Shown here: one piece after another, positions 59,696-64,000 of the stretch | Numbering within the stretch: position 1 is the first letter of the stretch | Layout of the letters: each line of letters starts with the position of its first letter | From: an uncultured Pseudomonadota bacterium | GTDB taxonomy: Bacteria; Pseudomonadota; Gammaproteobacteria; Burkholderiales; Thiobacillaceae | Assembly: GCA_903835655.1 (NCBI GenBank) | Contig: CAILNT010000059.1 | Location: 57,009 to 121,008, forward strand | Length of the DNA stretch: 64,000 nt | Reading direction: 5' to 3' | The notes under the pieces: model-generated | What the model was told of the DNA's origin: nothing | Database searches by the model: none | Seen by the model: only the letters and a program-made list of their open reading frames with translations | Made by a program: the position numbers and the translations under genes

Positions 59696-59955
59696 CCCAT
59701 GCCATAGGTCTGTGTCATCAGGCCACGCTGGTGACGCGCAATCTGCGCGAATTTTCCCGCGTGCGGGACTTGGGCTGAACTGGCATCCGGATTCATGAGC
59801 CACGGCACGAGCGCTGGCTTGGCGATTGAATGGCGGAACCGCTACGCGTTCCGCCCTAAGTGCAGGACGCCTCGACCGGCACATCCTCGGGCGCGATGCC
59901 GGGCCCATCCTGTGATATAAATCGCCCGTTATTCCAGACATTCAGGGGCAAACAG

Positions 59956-61098
59956 GTGAATTTCGGCATGTTCGCAGTCTCCGCGCTGGCGTTTTCGCTG
60001 GCCTGTACTCTCTCCGGTTGCGGCAAGCCCCAGGACGGCGGCGCGCTCATCAAGATCGGTTCCGTCGCCCCCTTGACCGGCCCGCAGACCCATATCGGCA
60101 AGGACAACGAAAATGGGGCTCGCCTCGCGGTGGATGAAATCAACGCCCGTGGCCTGACGCTGGGCGGCAAGAAGGTGAAGCTGGAACTGCTCAGCGAGGA
60201 CGACCAGGCGGAGCCCAAGACCGCGACCATCGTCGCCCAGAAGCTGGTCGATGCCGGCGTGGTGGGGGTGATCGGGCACTTGAATTCAGGCACCACGATC
60301 CCGGCTTCCCGCCTCTACAGCGACGCCGGCATTCCCCAGATTTCCCCCTCCGCCACCGCAGTGTCTTATACCGCGCAGGGCTACAAGACCGCCTATCGGG
60401 TGATGGCCAACGATGCCCAGCAGGGGCGCGCACTGGGCCAGTTCGCGGTGGGCCAGCTGGGCGCGAAGAAAATCGCGATCATCGACGACCGCAGCGCTTA
60501 CGGCCAGGGCCTGGCCGACGAGTTCGAGAAGGCGGCCAGGGCGGCCGGCGGCACGATGGTGGCGCACGAGTTCACCAACGACCGCGCCACGGATTTCACC
60601 GCGATCCTGACCAGCATCAAGGGCAAAGGGCCGGATCTGGTATTTTTCGGCGGCATGGACCCACAAGGCGGCCCCATGCTCAAACAGGCGAAGAGGCTGG
60701 GCCTGAATGCCCGCTTCCTGGGCGGGGACGGCGTGCAGAATCTAAACTTCATGAAGCTGGCCGGCCTCGATGCAGAGGGCGCGGTCGCCTCCTCGCCCGG
60801 TCTGCCCATCGCTTCCATGCCCGGCGGCCCGGATTTCCGCAAGCGCTTCGAGGCCAAATACGGCCCCATCCAGCTCTACGCCCCCTATGCCTATGATGCC
60901 GTCAACGTGCTGGTGGCGGCGATGCAGCGTGCCGACTCGGCCGACCCGGCAAAAATCCTGGCGGCGCTGCCCAAGACCGATCTTCAAGGCGTCTGCGGCC
61001 CGATCAAGTTCGATGCCAAGGGCGACACCCAGGGCGGCGCCGTGACCCTGTACGAGGTCAGGGGCGGCAAGTGGCGGGTGCTGGAAACGGTGAAGTAG
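59956..61098 (+). CDS. livK: Branched-chain amino acid ABC transporter substrate-binding protein
   Basis: IKIGSVAPLTGPQTHIGKDNENGARLAVDEINA; lipobox-like LSGCGK; GTG start inferred. Confidence 0.93.
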   Translation: MNFGMFAVSALAFSLACTLSGCGKPQDGGALIKIGSVAPLTGPQTHIGKDNENGARLAVDEINARGLTLGGKKVKLELLSEDDQAEPKTATIVAQKLVDAGVVGVIGHLNSGTTIPASRLYSDAGIPQISPSATAVSYTAQGYKTAYRVMANDAQQGRALGQFAVGQLGAKKIAIIDDRSAYGQGLADEFEKAARAAGGTMVAHEFTNDRATDFTAILTSIKGKGPDLVFFGGMDPQGGPMLKQAKRLGLNARFLGGDGVQNLNFMKLAGLDAEGAVASSPGLPIASMPGGPDFRKRFEAKYGPIQLYAPYAYDAVNVLVAAMQRADSADPAKILAALPKTDLQGVCGPIKFDAKGDTQGGAVTLYEVRGGKWRVLETVK

Positions 61099-61131
61099 GG
61101 GTGGCGAGTAGCGAGTAGCCCCTCGCCAGAA

Positions 61132-62061
61132 ATGGACATCTTCCTGCAACAATTGGTCAACGGCCTGGTGCTGGGCAGCATCTATGCCCTGGTAGCGCTG
61201 GGCTACACTATGGTTTACGGCATCCTGGAGCTGATCAACTTCGCCCACGGTGAAGTGACCATGGTGGGCGCGATGGTGGCCCTCTCGGCCATCGGCTTGC
61301 TGACCGGGGTGGCGCCCGAACTACCGGGGGTGCTGGTGGTGCTGGCCGGCATTCTGGTGGCCATCCCCGCGTGCATGGCGCTGGCCTTTGCCATCGAAAA
61401 AATCGCCTATCGCCCCTTGCGTCGGGCGCCACGCCTGGCGCCGCTGATCACCGCCATCGGCGTCTCCATCATCCTGCAAAACCTGGCGATGCTGATCTGG
61501 GGGCGGCAGTACGTGTCCTTTCCCGCCATATTGCCCGGCGACAAATACGTCTTTTTCGGCGCCCAGATCAGCCTGTTGCAGATCGCCATCGTTGTCCTGG
61601 CCTTGCTGCTCATGGCGGGCCTGTGGCTGCTGGTCGAGAAGACGCGACTGGGCCGCGCCATGCGCGCCACGGCGCAGTCGCGCGAAGTGGCGGAACTGAT
61701 GGGCGTGAACGTGGACCGGGTGATTTCCGCGACTTTCGTGTTGGGTGCGGCGATCGCCGCCATCGCCGGGGTGATGGTGAGCGCCTACTACGGCCTGGCG
61801 CATTACTACATGGGCTTCATGCTCGGCCTGAAAGCCTTTTCCGCAGCGGTGCTGGGTGGCATCGGCAACCTGGCCGGCGCCATGCTGGGCGGGCTCTTGT
61901 TGGGGGTGATCGAGGCACTGGGTGCGGGCTACATCGGCGACCTGACCGGCGGCTTTCTCGGCAGCAACTATCAGGACGTATTCGCCTTCTTCGTCCTGAT
62001 CGGCGTTCTGGTGCTGCGACCCTCCGGCCTCCTGGGCGAGCGGGTGGCCAATCGTGCCTGA
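61132..62061 (+). CDS. livH: Branched-chain amino acid ABC transporter permease LivH
   Basis: QQLVNGLVLGSIYALVALGYTMVYGILELINFAHGE. Confidence 0.95.
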   Translation: MDIFLQQLVNGLVLGSIYALVALGYTMVYGILELINFAHGEVTMVGAMVALSAIGLLTGVAPELPGVLVVLAGILVAIPACMALAFAIEKIAYRPLRRAPRLAPLITAIGVSIILQNLAMLIWGRQYVSFPAILPGDKYVFFGAQISLLQIAIVVLALLLMAGLWLLVEKTRLGRAMRATAQSREVAELMGVNVDRVISATFVLGAAIAAIAGVMVSAYYGLAHYYMGFMLGLKAFSAAVLGGIGNLAGAMLGGLLLGVIEALGAGYIGDLTGGFLGSNYQDVFAFFVLIGVLVLRPSGLLGERVANRA

Positions 62062-63157
62062 AGCGCTGCGCCGTCGGCCGCTTCTTGCCTTCGCCGGTTT
62101 GGCCGTGCTCCTCGCGGTCCTGCCCTTCCTGGTGGGGCTGGGGCTGGGGAACGCCTGGGTGCGGGTGCTGGATTTCGTCCTGCTCTACATGCTGCTGGCC
62201 ATCGGCCTGAACATCGTCGTCGGCTACGCCGGCTTGCTCGATCTCGGCTACATCGCCTTCTATGCGCTGGGCGCCTATCTCTACGCCTGGCTTGCCAGCC
62301 CGCATTTCGGCCTGCACCTGCCGTTCTGGGTGGTGCTGCCGCTGGGTGCGACGCTGGCAGGCCTCTTCGGCGTGCTGCTGGGAGCGCCCACCTTGCGATT
62401 GCGCGGCGATTATCTGGCCATCGTCACCCTGGGCTTCGGCGAGATCATCCGCATCTTCATGAACAACCTGAATGCCCCCTTCAACCTCACCAACGGCCCC
62501 CAGGGCATGAATCGGATCGACCCGGTGAGTGTGGCCGGCCTCTCCCTGGGTAAGCCGCTGCATGTCGCGGGGCTCACCCTGCCGCCCACCACCCTCTACT
62601 ACTACCTGTTCCTGGCCTTCGTCCTGCTCGCCATCTTTGTCGCCATGCGCCTTCAGGACTCGCGCATAGGCCGCGCCTGGGCCGCCTTGCGCGAGGACGA
62701 GATCGCTGCGGCGGCGATGGGCATCGACACGCGCAACGTGAAACTGCTGGCCTTCGCCATGGGTGCCAGCTTCGGTGGGCTGGCCGGTGGCCTGTTCGCC
62801 GCATTCCAGGGCTTCATCAGCCCGGAGAGCTTCACCCTGTGGGAATCCATTCTGGTGCTGTGCATGATCGTGCTGGGCGGCATGGGCAACATCCCCGGCG
62901 TGCTCCTGGGGTCCGCCCTGCTTACCTTGATACCCGAGGCGCTGCGTTACCTGGGCGACTTGCAACGCGCCACCCTGGGCCATGTAGTGGTGGACCCGTC
63001 GGACCTGCGCATGCTGCTGTTCGGGGTCGCACTGGTCATGATGATGCTGTTCCGGCCCGCAGGACTCCTGCCCTCACGTTTGCGGCGCCGCGAATTCGCG
63101 GCCCAGGATGGCGTAGCCGAGCAGGAACAGGCCAGCCTCTACGATGCGCGCGCCTGA
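62054..63157 (+). CDS. livM: Branched-chain amino acid ABC transporter permease LivM
   Basis: NIVVGYAGLLDLGYIAFYALGAYLYAWL; GDYLAIVTLGFGEIIRI. Confidence 0.95.
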   Translation: MPEALRRRPLLAFAGLAVLLAVLPFLVGLGLGNAWVRVLDFVLLYMLLAIGLNIVVGYAGLLDLGYIAFYALGAYLYAWLASPHFGLHLPFWVVLPLGATLAGLFGVLLGAPTLRLRGDYLAIVTLGFGEIIRIFMNNLNAPFNLTNGPQGMNRIDPVSVAGLSLGKPLHVAGLTLPPTTLYYYLFLAFVLLAIFVAMRLQDSRIGRAWAALREDEIAAAAMGIDTRNVKLLAFAMGASFGGLAGGLFAAFQGFISPESFTLWESILVLCMIVLGGMGNIPGVLLGSALLTLIPEALRYLGDLQRATLGHVVVDPSDLRMLLFGVALVMMMLFRPAGLLPSRLRRREFAAQDGVAEQEQASLYDARA

Positions 63158-63195
63158 ATGAGTGTCGCCACTTTCACCGCCATGCGAGGCCCGAT

Positions 63196-63957
63196 GTGGC
63201 CTTGTTGAGCGTCGAAGACGTCAGCAAGCGCTTCGGCGGCATCCAGGCGCTGGATCACATCACGCTCACGGTCGAGGCCGGCGAGATCTACGGCCTGATC
63301 GGCCCGAACGGCGCTGGCAAGACCACCTTGTTCAACTGCATGACGGGTTTGTACACGGTGAGCAGCGGCGCCGTGCGCCTGGACGGCGTTGCCTTGCAGA
63401 CGCAAAAACCGCACAGCATCGTCCGGTTGGGGTTTGCCCGCACCTTCCAGAACATCCGCCTGTTCGCCAACATGAGCGCGCTGGAGAACGTCATGGTCGG
63501 CCGCCATGCCCGTACCCGCGCGAACGTATTGGGTGCGGTATTCCGCGGCCGCAGGACGCGCGCGGAAGAGGCGGATACGCAAGAGCGCGCGCAGGCACTG
63601 CTGCATCGGGTCGGGCTCGCCGCCCGGGGGCAGGTCCTGGCCTGCCACCTCGCTTATGGCGACCAGCGTCGCCTGGAGATCGCCCGAGCGCTGGCCACCG
63701 AACCCAGATTGCTGGCCCTGGACGAACCGGTCGCCGGCATGAACCCGTCTGAACGTGCGCAGATGGGTGAACTCATGCAGGAGTTACGCGCCGATGGCCT
63801 CACCCTGCTGTTGATCGAGCATGACGTAAAGCTGGTCATGGGCCTGTGCGACCGCGTCGCCGTGCTCGACTACGGCCGCAAGATCGCCGAAGGCCCGGCC
63901 GAAGCGGTACGCAATGACCCGGCGGTGATCGCAGCCTATCTGGGGAGCGAAGCATGA
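63196..63957 (+). CDS. livG: Branched-chain amino acid ABC transporter ATP-binding protein LivG
   Basis: GPNGAGKTTLFNCMTGLY; RTFQNIRLF; EPVAGMNPSERAQM; GTG/TTG start inferred. Confidence 0.94.
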   Translation: MALLSVEDVSKRFGGIQALDHITLTVEAGEIYGLIGPNGAGKTTLFNCMTGLYTVSSGAVRLDGVALQTQKPHSIVRLGFARTFQNIRLFANMSALENVMVGRHARTRANVLGAVFRGRRTRAEEADTQERAQALLHRVGLAARGQVLACHLAYGDQRRLEIARALATEPRLLALDEPVAGMNPSERAQMGELMQELRADGLTLLLIEHDVKLVMGLCDRVAVLDYGRKIAEGPAEAVRNDPAVIAAYLGSEA

Positions 63958-64000
63958 CGCCGGATCATGTAGCGCAGGCAGAGCGTGGCTGTAAAGCCGC

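Overview
64 kb of GC-rich, probably betaproteobacterial chromosome with sulfur-oxidiser-type genes. (1) ~1-13 kb: one co-directional run of defence-type genes: SNF2-like helicase (cut by the left edge), MNT/HEPN pair, DinD-like protein, DUF262/DUF1524 GmrSD-like protein, beta-class adenine methyltransferase, DUF1016 nuclease, a 61-aa protein, a type III Res-like helicase, and a PDDEXK-like protein. Three palindromic repeat insertions lie in frame inside its coding sequences, one carrying a second 60-nt palindrome nested inside it. (2) 13-20 kb: rng, maf, an ABC/MFP export cassette, rlmH. (3) 20-27 kb: tRNA-Ala and tRNA-Glu followed by a mosaic of mobile-element and nucleotidyltransferase remnants, then a VIT/VWA/TPR/DUF2135 gene pair. 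(4) 27-33 kb: rhombosortase convergent with a GlyGly-CTERM S8 protease, an apparently frameshifted upstream inhibitor-like ORF, and a bphO-bphP locus whose phytochrome gene has several lesions. (5) 33-38.5 kb: qmoA-qmoB-hdrC-hdrB. (6) 38.8-64 kb: mostly housekeeping (riboflavin genes, nusB, thiL, pgpA, pncC, recA/recX, RND efflux, waaA, mscS, uvrD, thiM, liv transporter). All calls come from reading the sequence and supplied translations; no database search was run.
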